Counted from the stretch's first letter, positions 1 through 6,171 are shown. The stretch: DNA of 7,136 nucleotides from Cyanobacteriota bacterium (GCA_027482985.1 JAIXVO010000717.1:1-7136), one strand, 5' to 3'. Notes: generated by a model from the sequence alone, not told the origin. Numbers and translations are program-made.

Positions 1-572
1 AAGCGCATGAAGATGAAATAGCCAAAGCAGAGGACGTAGATGCCCAAGGCGATCGCGGCCAGCAGTCCCAATGTGTAGGGTTTAGAACCGGGGCTAAACA
101 ATTCGCGAAACATCCAAGGGGGCGCTAACCAGGTGCGACAGAAGGCATCCGCAACCATCGCTTCTGACGGCAGGAAAGCACAGCGAAGGGACGGAATTTG
201 CGCGATCGCCCCCACCGCAGCATAGACACTCACGGCCCAGCGCCAGGCAGAAAACGTTAGTTTTAACGGGGATGACGGCAGTTCCGCGATCTCTTCGTTC
301 AGGTCAACCCAGAACCAGAGGGCGATCGGAATCAGGAGTCGCGCGAGCCAACCGGAGATGAACCCGACGGGATAAGCCCCAATAAATAAATAGACGGTGA
401 TGGCGAGGAGACTAGCCACACGCCAGTAAATCATCAGGAGATGCTGAATCGGCTGCTGTTTTTGCACAAACGCCCAAATCAGTAAGGCGAGGGGCAGCAA
501 GACCGTCAACAAGACGGCTAAACGGTAGTCAGTCCAAACGGCAGTGGCAAGCCAGGACGGCGGATTTTGCAT
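1..572 (-). CDS. DUF3177-type membrane protein, C-terminus cut off by window edge
   Basis: An open frame on the minus strand starts at ATG 572-570 and runs off the window after 190 codons. The product is strongly hydrophobic. Likely membrane segments lie near residues 17-37, 46-72, 74-90, 108-125 and 165-188. Characteristic stretches are VWTDYRLAVLLTVLLP near residue 12, IYWRVASLLAITVYL at 48-62 and ALWFWVDLNEEI at 84-95. From memory these match the cyanobacterial DUF3177 family, an integral membrane family with no established function. The ATG at 572 puts the conserved VWTDYRLAV stretch at the usual distance from the N-terminus, but no clear Shine-Dalgarno sequence precedes it. The gene lies downstream of cp12 on the same strand, with a terminator between, so it is probably transcribed separately. 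The family call is recognition only; no search was run. Confidence 0.72.
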   Translation of the reverse strand, partial: MQNPPSWLATAVWTDYRLAVLLTVLLPLALLIWAFVQKQQPIQHLLMIYWRVASLLAITVYLFIGAYPVGFISGWLARLLIPIALWFWVDLNEEIAELPSSPLKLTFSAWRWAVSVYAAVGAIAQIPSLRCAFLPSEAMVADAFCRTWLAPPWMFRELFSPGSKPYTLGLLAAIALGIYVLCFGYFIFMR

Positions 573-660
573 AAACGAGGGTCAAAGACGGCAACGGGGC
601 GATCGCCACCAGCAGGGCAACGATCAACAAAAAATTAAGTAGCTGAAGGCCAGTTGGCAT
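529..660 (-). CDS. possible 43-aa hydrophobic small protein (weak)
   Basis: A short frame starts with ATG in the loop of the cp12 terminator and ends inside the DUF3177-type gene in another frame. It encodes a positively uncharged N-terminus, a hydrophobic run (LLNFLLIVALLVAIAPL) and then a short cysteine-containing tail, so it resembles a signal peptide or a single membrane segment. No Shine-Dalgarno sequence is visible, and it overlaps both a terminator and the start of a better-supported gene. I do not recognise it. It is probably a chance frame in GC-rich DNA and is listed because it covers the whole leader of the DUF3177-type gene. Confidence 0.12.
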   Translation of the reverse strand: MPTGLQLLNFLLIVALLVAIAPLPSLTLVYAKSAVLACHCRLD

Positions 661-673
661 TGCAGCTACTTAA
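625..673 (-). terminator. intrinsic terminator downstream of cp12
   Basis: An 11-bp perfect inverted repeat (CAGCTACTTAA at 663-673, complementary to 635-645) brackets a 17-nt loop. The loop can form a further small GCC/GGC stem. Read on the minus strand, the hairpin is followed directly by a run of six T residues (629-634). This is the classic Rho-independent form. It lies about 80 bases past the cp12 stop codon and before the DUF3177-type gene, so it should end the cp12 transcript. Confidence 0.82.
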
Positions 674-754
674 GCACCAAACGGTTATGTAGACAACCAA
701 CAGCCAATCATGAACCAACATTGAATCATCAATTAGCAGCGGACTCGTTGATCA

Positions 755-976
755 TCAGTCGTCATAAATCCGGCATTCTGCTGCTTCGGGGTTATCGTCG
801 CAGTATTGCTCAAAGGAATTCTTGGGCTTTACCTGGCGTTGGTGCGAAGCTTCGGCTTGCAGTTCTTCAACTGCGTCCCAGGCTGCTGCACACTCAGGGG
901 ATTCGCCGCCTTTCACATCACAAACGGTGCGGGCTTCCTGCAATTCTTCCTGAATTTTTTGCTTGATGTCACTCAT
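755..976 (-). CDS. cp12: CP12, redox-dependent Calvin-cycle regulator
   Basis: This 73-aa acidic protein has the full set of CP12 hallmarks. There is an N-terminal cysteine pair (C19 and C29), the family signature AWDAVEEL at residues 32-39, and a C-terminal cysteine pair (C59 and C68) in a YCDDNPEAAEC loop followed by an acidic tail. CP12 is an intrinsically disordered cytosolic protein. When oxidised, its two disulfides let it bind glyceraldehyde-3-phosphate dehydrogenase and phosphoribulokinase into an inactive complex, which shuts down CO2 fixation in the dark; reduction by thioredoxin in the light releases them. The length is normal for the family and all four cysteines are present. It appears monocistronic, with its own terminator downstream and a long leader region upstream. 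No strong Shine-Dalgarno sequence precedes the start. Confidence 0.96.
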   Translation of the reverse strand: MSDIKQKIQEELQEARTVCDVKGGESPECAAAWDAVEELQAEASHQRQVKPKNSFEQYCDDNPEAAECRIYDD

Positions 977-1162
977 GTATTTATCGTCCCAGTCAATGTG
1001 TTCTTAAATCGTCGATTGGGGGAGTTGTTACCTTTCTTCTGCGAACCCAGAAGCAATCAGGCGAGTCAGACTTTCCAAAACTATTCCCAGTGATAACAGG
1101 AAACGGTCACCCGAAAAGTAACCCAAGCTAGATTATTTAAGATTTCCCCTCAACTATCTGCG

Positions 1163-1175
1163 TAACATAATGTTA
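1163..1175. promoter_or_regulatory. 13-bp palindrome TAACATAATGTTA, possible operator
   Basis: TAACAT-A-ATGTTA is a perfect interrupted palindrome about 190 bases upstream of the cp12 start codon. Its T-N11-A outline fits the general binding pattern of LysR-type regulators, which control many carbon-fixation genes in cyanobacteria. Assigning a regulator is inference; AT-rich palindromes of this size can arise by chance. Confidence 0.3.
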
Positions 1176-1187
1176 ATCCTAGTCTAT

Positions 1188-1199
1188 CGTGAATTCACG
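1188..1199. promoter_or_regulatory. 12-bp perfect palindrome CGTGAATTCACG, possible operator
   Basis: This uninterrupted 12-bp palindrome lies 13 bases from the TAACATAATGTTA palindrome in the same divergent intergenic region. The GTGA and TCAC half-sites resemble those of CRP-type regulators, but the spacing (2 bases instead of 6) does not fit a CRP site. The regulator is unknown. Confidence 0.28.
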
Positions 1200-1302
1200 C
1201 GCTGGTCAGCCTACGAACGGTTCTAGCAGGGCGGATCACCCTACCTAGTCAGGTGCGGCGAGGAATTATGAGAGACTTCAAATAGGCTTAAATACTCAGG
1301 CT

Positions 1303-1515
1303 TCAGCCGTAATGCGGGAGTGAATGGTAAAGTTTTGTGAGCTGTCGAATTTGAGCAAGCTGAGGCGATAATTCGTCTGGGTGCAAAAATTCACTCGGTT
1401 TTGCGGTTCGCTGGATGCAGGTCAGGTTGGATGTATTACACTTCTCCTCATATAGATTCGCGATCGCGGGCATCCGGTCGATGATCAAAGGTGACCGCCC
1501 AGCAGCACCGCTCAT
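1303..1515 (-). CDS. hypothetical 70-aa ORF, doubtful
   Basis: A minus-strand frame encodes a 70-aa mixed-composition peptide with two cysteines (CNTSNLTC), no membrane segment and no motif I know. It would be transcribed divergently from the FIST gene. No Shine-Dalgarno sequence precedes the ATG, and the frame overlaps the candidate FIST promoter. I do not recognise it and think it more likely to be a chance frame than a gene. Confidence 0.2.
   Translation of the reverse strand: MSGAAGRSPLIIDRMPAIANLYEEKCNTSNLTCIQRTAKPSEFLHPDELSPQLAQIRQLTKLYHSLPHYG
1427..1456 (+). promoter_or_regulatory. candidate sigma-70-type promoter for FIST gene
   Basis: TTGGAT (1427-1432) and TATAGA (1451-1456) are separated by 18 bases, and each matches four of six consensus positions. 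The start of transcription would fall near 1463, giving a leader of about 90 nt before the FIST start codon. This is a pattern match only. Confidence 0.33.
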
Positions 1516-1538
1516 GGTTTATGGTTGGAATTGCTAGA

Positions 1539-1547
1539 TAGGGAGAG
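1539..1547 (+). promoter_or_regulatory. ribosome-binding site deciding the FIST start
   Basis: A purine run reading GGGAGAGG lies about five to six bases before ATG 1554 and matches the anti-Shine-Dalgarno sequence well. It selects this ATG over an ATG in another frame at 1525. Confidence 0.6.
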
Positions 1548-1553
1548 GCACCA

Positions 1554-2825
1554 ATGGCAACATCCGCAGACAGCGCCATGCAATGGGTCAGTGTGTTATC
1601 GACTCGGCCCTCGCTGGAAGCCGCGATCGCGGACGTGGTGCAACAGGCGGAAGCAACCCTGCGTCACCCCGCCGATCTGGGCTTTCTATTTATTTCATCC
1701 GCCTTTACCAGCGAATACTCGCGCCTGATGCCATTGTTGCAAGCGCATTTGCCGGGAGTGCCGGTTATTGGCTGTGGGGGCGCAGGCGTGGTGGGGATGG
1801 AGCAGATGGGGCATGCCCGTGAAGTTGAAGGCGATCCCGCGCTGGCACTCACTCTGGCGCATTTGCCGGAAGTCCAAATTCAACCCTTCCAGCTCGATCC
1901 CGAAACCTTACCGGATCTGGATAGTCCCCCCAGTGCGTGGATTGATTTGATCGGGGTGTCTCCCGCCGAAAATCCTCACTTTGTATTGTTGGCTGACTCT
2001 GCTTTTAATCGGATTAACGATCTGTTGCAAGGGTTGGATTTTGCCTATGCGGGTTCCACCAAAGTCGGCGGTTTGGCGAGTGGTGGCTTTGGCAATCATT
2101 CGGGGGGGTTATTCTGCGATGGGCGCTTGTACCGAGAAGGGATTGTCGGGATCGCCCTGAGTGGCAACATTCAATTAGATGCGATCGTGGCTCAGGGCTG
2201 TCGTCCGATTGGCGAACCCTACCTGGTGGCAGATGGCGAACGTAACATTATGCTGGCGCTTCAAACGCAAGCAGGAGCCACCGCCGAAACAGCCGGAGGG
2301 GGAACCCGTGTAGCGAAGGAAGGCACCCCGCTGGAACTGTTGCAGGACTTGATTCAAAGTTTGAGTGAGGACGATCGCCTGCTGGCGCAAAATTCCTTAT
2401 TTGTCGGGATTGCCCAAAGTGAGTTTAAGCAAACGCTAGAGCAAGGCGATTTCCTGATCCGTCAGCTCATCGGTGTTGATCCACGAGTCGGCGCGATCGC
2501 AATTGGCGATCGCATCCGCCCCGGCCAACGCATCCAGTTTCATCTGCGAGATGCCAAAGCCTCCGCCGAAGATCTGGAAACCCTGCTCAATCGCTATACC
2601 CTCAACCATGACGCGGGGGCGATCGGTGCTCTCATGTTTGCCTGCACCGGACGCGGCGAAGGACTCTACGGTCAAGCCGATTTTGATTCAGAACTCTTTG
2701 CCCAATACTTCCCTGATACCCCCCTCAGCGGCTTCTTCTGCAACGGCGAAATCGGTCCCGTCGCAGGCAATACATTCCTTCACGGGTTTACTTCGGTGTT
2801 TGGGATTTTTCGGCCAGTGAGGTAG
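1554..2825 (+). CDS. FIST-domain protein (FIST_N plus FIST_C)
   Basis: This 423-aa soluble protein has the layout of FIST proteins. The N-terminal domain covers roughly residues 35-235 and includes GVPVIGCGGAGVVG (68-81), YAGSTKVGGLASGG (165-178) and VAQGCRPIGEP (212-222). The C-terminal domain covers roughly 255-415 and ends in the conserved GFFCNGEIGP (393-402, Cys396) and FLHGFTS block. FIST domains are predicted small-ligand sensors, perhaps for amino acids or similar metabolites, often tied to signal transduction; the ligand here cannot be read from sequence. No signal peptide, membrane segment, GGDEF or kinase domain is attached, so this is a stand-alone sensor domain. The start at 1554 is supported by GGGAGAGG about five bases upstream. 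The gene converges on the RNR gene across a repeat array. Confidence 0.9.
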   Translation: MATSADSAMQWVSVLSTRPSLEAAIADVVQQAEATLRHPADLGFLFISSAFTSEYSRLMPLLQAHLPGVPVIGCGGAGVVGMEQMGHAREVEGDPALALTLAHLPEVQIQPFQLDPETLPDLDSPPSAWIDLIGVSPAENPHFVLLADSAFNRINDLLQGLDFAYAGSTKVGGLASGGFGNHSGGLFCDGRLYREGIVGIALSGNIQLDAIVAQGCRPIGEPYLVADGERNIMLALQTQAGATAETAGGGTRVAKEGTPLELLQDLIQSLSEDDRLLAQNSLFVGIAQSEFKQTLEQGDFLIRQLIGVDPRVGAIAIGDRIRPGQRIQFHLRDAKASAEDLETLLNRYTLNHDAGAIGALMFACTGRGEGLYGQADFDSELFAQYFPDTPLSGFFCNGEIGPVAGNTFLHGFTSVFGIFRPVR

Positions 2826-3088
2826 TTGGTAATGGGTAATGGGTAATGGGTAATGGGTAGTTGGTCATGGGTAATGGGGCTTTGGTGGTTGGTCATGGGT
2901 CATGGGTAATGGGGCTTTGGCGGTTGGTTGTGGGTGATTAGGACTGACAATCGTTGAGTTTGCAAATTACCCATTACCAATTACCTATTACCTTTCACCT
3001 CTTACCAATTACCCATTACCTCTTACCTATCACCCATTACCAATTACCCATTACCTATCACCCATTACCCATCACCCATTACCCACCC
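2826..3088. repeat. mirror-image heptad repeat array (TAATGGG / CCCATTA)
   Basis: The gap between the convergent FIST and RNR genes consists almost wholly of degenerate 7-bp repeats. The left arm (about 2828-2937) carries TAATGGG on the plus strand, including four perfect GGGTAAT-spaced G-tracts at 2834-2857. The right arm (about 2964-3088) carries the reverse complement, CCCATTA with variants such as CCAATTA, CCTATCA and CCTCTTA. About 25 bases of unrelated sequence (2939-2963) separate the arms. Both arms abut the neighbouring stop codons, so each gene's transcript enters a G-rich copy of the repeat. This resembles the short tandemly repeated heptamers known from cyanobacteria. The arms could fold into a long imperfect hairpin and may serve as a two-way transcription end; that role is inference. 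Confidence 0.9.
2866..2928 (+). repeat. 28-bp direct duplication within the left arm
   Basis: The 28-bp segment at 2866-2893 recurs at 2901-2928 with one T/C difference (GGTGGTTGGT against GGCGGTTGGT). Each copy contains a TAATGGG heptad followed by a GGCTTTGG spacer. It shows that the array grew by duplication of units larger than the heptad, as expected from replication slippage or recombination. Confidence 0.85.
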
Positions 3089-4578
3089 CTACCCCTTCTG
3101 CTCCGGCAACATACACTTGTCGCTGTCGCATCCGGCGGGACCTTCGGCCAGACTGAAACCTAGGTCGTAGCGGGTGAGAGCGCCGTAGAAATCGGTGGTG
3201 CGTTGACGATCACGGACTTCTTGTTCCAGGCGATCGAAGGTGGCTTTGTCGATTTTCTCGAAGGGGAGCCGTGGGAAGGGGGCATCAAACCGCGCTAGGA
3301 GAGCGGCACTGATGTAACCTTCGTCGTTGGCGATCGCCTGGTAAATGCGCTGCGCTAAGGGTTCGACTTCGGCTTCAGTCAGTTCGATCGTGGCGGAGGT
3401 GTTGTGAGCGGTGTAATGCTTCTGCACCTGCATATAGAAGTCGAATTGGGCGAGGGCGGAGAATTTTTCAATGGCGATCGTGTCGGCTCCGGGTAGATCG
3501 GCCCAGGAGACGGCGACGGGAATTTCGACTAACCATTCGGTACAGCGAGGATCAAACGGATCGTTCAGCAGGTTGCCAGTGTCATCTTTGTCCGATTGGG
3601 ACGGGACGACGTTGTACCCATATTCGATGCAGGCCATCGCGACGGGATCGTTTTTGCGGAAGGTGATCCGCCGAATGAAGCGTTGAGCTTTGGGGGGATG
3701 CCAACCGGGAGAAGCTCCAGTCAGTAAGGATTTTGTGCCTGCGGGTTGAACGGTCGTGCAGCGGTTGGGCCGCTTTAAGCCATGGCGATCGCAATACTCC
3801 CACACCACCCGATGCACAATCTCTTTCCAGCGAGATAAATAATCTTGTTCCCGCTGCCGAAATTCCAGCCCGGTGATGGTATCGGGTCGCCCTGCTTCCC
3901 ACCAGCGCAACCAGTCCACGCCAAAGGCATGCACGAAGAAGTCGAACAGTCCCGTGAAGGAAACACCGACGATGGGGTCGAGGTCGCGGGAGAACTGATA
4001 GCGTGGCTCCGTAAAGTGATGGTTGAGCAGCGCCGCCACGGACAAAGCCGCAGCCGTAAAGGCTTGTTCCTGCCCTGCCACATCGAACGGATCAATCTGG
4101 TTGAGATGCACTTCAGACAAGTTGCAATGAAAATCAGCACCGAGAATTTCCAGTTAATATCAGGATTTTGGGGTTATTTCCTGATGGCATGGTGCGTTGT
4201 TATCCTAAAGGCTCTTTATCCTCTAGTTCTAACGCTTCTGGATTCGCGTTAGCTCCGAGTACCTTTTCTACCAGTGTTTGGATGCAATAATGACCGCAGT
4301 AGGTTCTTCCATTCACTGATAGCCCGACACTCGTGGAGAGATTATATTCTGTGTCAATATTAGTTCAGAAGAACTATAGTGTCCAGGTTCACTCTCTACT
4401 CTGTACGGTGCTAGAAGCGTTTTAAGTCTTCTAGTTACCACGGGATTAGCATCTCAGCCTTCCCCGTTTTTGCCGGGTGTTTTACGTGAGGCAAAATTCA
4501 CTTACCACACGGGTTGAGGCCATAACGCCCCATCCGATGTTCTAACTCCAGCTCTAAATCATCCATCAATTGATTCAT
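3089..4578 (-). CDS. nrdJ: Class II ribonucleotide reductase, C-terminal half, interrupted by group I intron
   Basis: The coding sequence is join(4578..4504, 4150..3089) on the minus strand and gives 378 aa after splicing. Exon 1 (25 codons) ends ...LNPCG and exon 2 opens EILGADFHCN, restoring NPCGE at residues 22-26. Cys24 is the expected thiyl-radical cysteine and Glu26 the catalytic acid. Cys34 is one member of the active-site redox pair. QPAGTK at 160-165 is a probable phosphate-binding loop. The C-terminus ends with Cys366-X4-Cys371, the shuttle pair that re-reduces the active site. This is the adenosylcobalamin-dependent, RTPR-like (class II) family, a cytosolic enzyme reducing ribonucleotides to deoxyribonucleotides without oxygen. 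ATG 4578 follows GAGGG at a nine-base spacing and lies five bases after the stop of the N-terminal half, suggesting coupled translation. Alternatively the two halves are one gene broken by a one-base frameshift or sequence error. Family assignment is very secure; the separate start is moderately secure. Confidence 0.85.
4151..4503 (-). ncRNA. group I intron (353 nt, no ORF) in the RNR gene
   Basis: The intron starts AAGTGA at 4503 and ends TTAACTG at 4151. The 5' exon ends in U and the intron ends in G, as group I splicing requires. The guide sequence at 4485-4499 fits both exons. GCCUCACG pairs with exon CGUGUGGU (P1, one U-U mismatch, U-G at the cut). The adjoining GAAUUUU pairs with the first seven bases of exon 2, GAAAUUC (P10). 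I can draw P3 (4472-4477 with 4323-4328), P4 (4463-4467 with 4440-4444), a P6 hairpin (4411-4417 with 4428-4434), P7 (CGAGU 4329-4333 with ACUCG 4256-4260), P8 (nine pairs, 4314-4322 with 4268-4276) and P9 (4246-4252 with 4229-4235), plus a hairpin at 4159-4185. P7 sits directly before P3' as in all group I cores. No homing endonuclease frame is present, so it is probably immobile or moved in trans. The subgroup was not assigned. Confidence 0.88.
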
Positions 4579-4583
4579 GTTGG

Positions 4584-5852
4584 TTATCCCTCTGTTGAAA
4601 CGGCTTGAACGGCTTTGCGACGCTCTAGTAAGAGTTCTTTGAGATAGGCTTTGGCTAACTCAGTGGACTCGCAGTAGAGATCTACAAACTTTTGGCCTTT
4701 GTCAGGTGTGTCCAGCAAATCGCGGTTCGATCGCGCGATCGCTTCGGGGGCATACTGAATTGCCCCTTCGCCAGAGTAAAACTGCTTCCGCACGGCATCA
4801 ACGCATTCCTGCTCGGTGGGTTTGTGGTGATACACGCGAGTGTGGTTAGCCATCCGCAGGACATCCCGTTCGGGGTCAATGCGCCAGTTGCCAGCGGCAT
4901 CCTGCTGCCAGAGATTATCTTTCGCGACGGCAAATGCGGTGTCCTCGCTGTTGCTTTGCCGCATCCCCGCCGATCGCCGGATGTTGCCAGCAACCACGGT
5001 GGCCGCGGCTTCATCGATGAGCAAACAGCATTCTACGGAGGTGAGTTGCCGTCCGATCGCCTTATTCAAAAGATTGGCACAGCGAGCGTATAAACCGGAG
5101 AGTCGGATGGGATTGGCGACACCGCCGAAGCCCTTCAACACTTCACCTTCGGGGCGGACATCATTCACATTCACGACGACGGCAATTTCACGGGTAAAGC
5201 GATCATCCGTCGCCAATTCCAGCAACGCCTGGTAGGAATAGACCCAACCTTGCCGACTGTCTCCCACATAGATGGTGGCCTCATGGTCATTGATCACGAC
5301 TTCGGTGCGATCGCGCCGTTGCCCCGCCGGAGTTGTCCCCACTTCGCCCACCACCTGTACCTGGAGGACGTTCCGAATGGCCGGGAGGTGGCTAATGTAG
5401 CGGGGTTCCAAAATCGCGCCAGTACCGCAGCCCATCATGGCGAGATCCATCATCAGGCCAAACGCCCGCCAATCAATGACATTGGTGCTGGTGCAGTTGT
5501 ACGCGCCGGAGAAATTCTCTTCCTTCTCAATCCAGGGCGTGCCCCCCACCCACAGCCAGCGTCCGGAGGGCAAGGCTTTCACTTCCTGCTGCATCTGCTC
5601 AATCAGACGCGCTTCGGCTTCCGTGAGTTGCCCCAGTTTGACCAAGCCTGCGGTTGTGCGCTGTACCACGTCGTCCCAAGGTTCCCGCCCAATTTCGGTG
5701 CGACGGCTGTAGGTGCGGTAAAACACTGGATTGGCAGCGGGAGCGGTCGCGGGAAAAGGACTACTCGCCGCGATCGCCGCAGCTTCGACAACCGCACTAC
5801 TGGCCTCACTACTGGACTGTTGAAGGCGAATGGATTCAAGCTCTCGAACCAT
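4584..5852 (-). CDS. nrdJ: Class II (B12-dependent) ribonucleotide reductase, N-terminal half
   Basis: This 422-aa product is the first half of an RTPR-like adenosylcobalamin-dependent reductase. Residues 1-42 are a low-complexity Ser/Ala-rich leader. The family region begins near VFYRTYSRR (43-51). GRWLWVGGTPW spans 97-107 and SGAYNCTSTNV spans 115-125; Cys120 is the expected partner of the second active-site cysteine in the C-terminal half. GCGTGAILEP (141-150), AGNIRRSAG (288-296) and FYSGEGAIQYAPEAIARSNRDLL (358-380) follow. The frame ends ...VSTEG then TAA, before the NPCGE motif, so this half alone lacks the radical cysteine and cannot be active. The family sequence resumes in the -1 frame immediately downstream. 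A complete one-chain homologue would be about 740-800 aa; the two halves sum to 800. No strong Shine-Dalgarno sequence precedes ATG 5852, but the leader is family-compatible. Interpretation as a true split, a programmed shift or an error remains open. Confidence 0.9.
   Translation of the reverse strand: MVRELESIRLQQSSSEASSAVVEAAAIAASSPFPATAPAANPVFYRTYSRRTEIGREPWDDVVQRTTAGLVKLGQLTEAEARLIEQMQQEVKALPSGRWLWVGGTPWIEKEENFSGAYNCTSTNVIDWRAFGLMMDLAMMGCGTGAILEPRYISHLPAIRNVLQVQVVGEVGTTPAGQRRDRTEVVINDHEATIYVGDSRQGWVYSYQALLELATDDRFTREIAVVVNVNDVRPEGEVLKGFGGVANPIRLSGLYARCANLLNKAIGRQLTSVECCLLIDEAAATVVAGNIRRSAGMRQSNSEDTAFAVAKDNLWQQDAAGNWRIDPERDVLRMANHTRVYHHKPTEQECVDAVRKQFYSGEGAIQYAPEAIARSNRDLLDTPDKGQKFVDLYCESTELAKAYLKELLLERRKAVQAVSTEG
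4588..4592 (-). promoter_or_regulatory. ribosome-binding site for the RNR C-terminal half
   Basis: GAGGG overlaps the last codons of the N-terminal half and lies nine bases before ATG 4578. Its GAGG core complements the anti-Shine-Dalgarno sequence. With the TAA of the N-terminal half between them, the arrangement fits translational coupling or re-initiation. It is the main evidence that the reading-frame break may be a functional gene split. Confidence 0.5.
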
Positions 5853-5923
5853 AATTGAGTCTCGCTTATGCTGGGGAATGAGAAGGGTGAATAACTAAAT
5901 GTGGGAGTTGAAGTTCACAGTCT

Positions 5924-5939
5924 ACACTATCTATGGAGA
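5924..5939. promoter_or_regulatory. NrdR-box-like sequence upstream of the RNR gene
   Basis: The 16-mer beginning ACACTATCTATGG matches about 12 of 16 positions of the NrdR box consensus (ACACWATATATWGTGT). It lies about 70 bases upstream of the RNR start. NrdR is the ATP/dATP-sensing repressor of RNR genes in most bacteria. NrdR boxes normally occur as pairs about three helical turns apart, and I found no convincing second box, so this is tentative. Confidence 0.28.
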
Positions 5940-6171
5940 TGATTTTCTCACCCCGATGTTCTAGCACAAATCTAGACCGGACGATCATTTCCCGCGATCG
6001 CCGCACCTCAAATTGGCAGAACAACACCCCCGGCATCCGCTTTGCAGCGATCGCCCTTCCATTATCAAAGATGGGATGGGCGATCGTGGGGAGCGGACGG
6101 CGATCACCGGGGAGATTTGCCGCGGGGTTGAATCCTACTTTCAGGGGGGGCGCAATCGAGTTTGACCTGTT

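Larger units (their letters stand above)
977..1553. other. long intergenic region between divergent cp12 and FIST genes
   Basis: These 577 bases separate two divergent genes, so they should hold both promoters. I see two perfect palindromes (1163-1175 and 1188-1199), a candidate sigma-70-type promoter facing the FIST gene (1427-1456), and one weak small frame on the minus strand (1303-1515). The small inverted pair AGGG/CCCT near 1229-1243 is not followed by a T run. I recognise no tRNA, riboswitch or mobile element. Confidence 0.6.

Noticed and set aside
806..1093. 95-aa plus-strand frame across cp12
   Set aside because: It is antisense to CP12, whose four cysteines and AWDAVEEL signature identify the real gene.
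2826..3088. CRISPR array
   Set aside because: The repeats are 7 bp, degenerate and tandem, with no uniform 25-37 bp repeats or unique spacers, and they change strand halfway.
2954..3163. 69-aa frame with repeated ITHYQLPIT-type peptide
   Set aside because: It is a translation of the heptad repeat array (7-bp units give a 7-residue periodic peptide) and runs into the antisense of the RNR gene; such frames are well-known false genes in cyanobacteria.
3845..4252. 135-aa plus-strand frame across the intron 3' end
   Set aside because: It lies antisense to RNR exon 2 and the intron, with no ribosome-binding site or recognisable domain; it is a shadow of the RNR frame.
4151..4503. Intein or group II intron as the interruption of the RNR gene
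   Set aside because: The insert is not open in the needed frame (TGA two codons in), lacks intein block motifs, and is too short. It lacks the GTGYG start and AY end of group II introns. Exon-end U, terminal G and P1/P10 pairing fit group I.
5250..5858. 202-aa plus-strand frame
   Set aside because: It is antisense to the well-supported RNR N-terminal half; its length reflects codon bias on the other strand and its composition (many His, Arg, Pro) is shadow-like.
5853..5960. Cobalamin riboswitch in the RNR leader
   Set aside because: I could not find a B12-box-like sequence or the multi-stem layout in the available leader; a covariance-model search would settle it.
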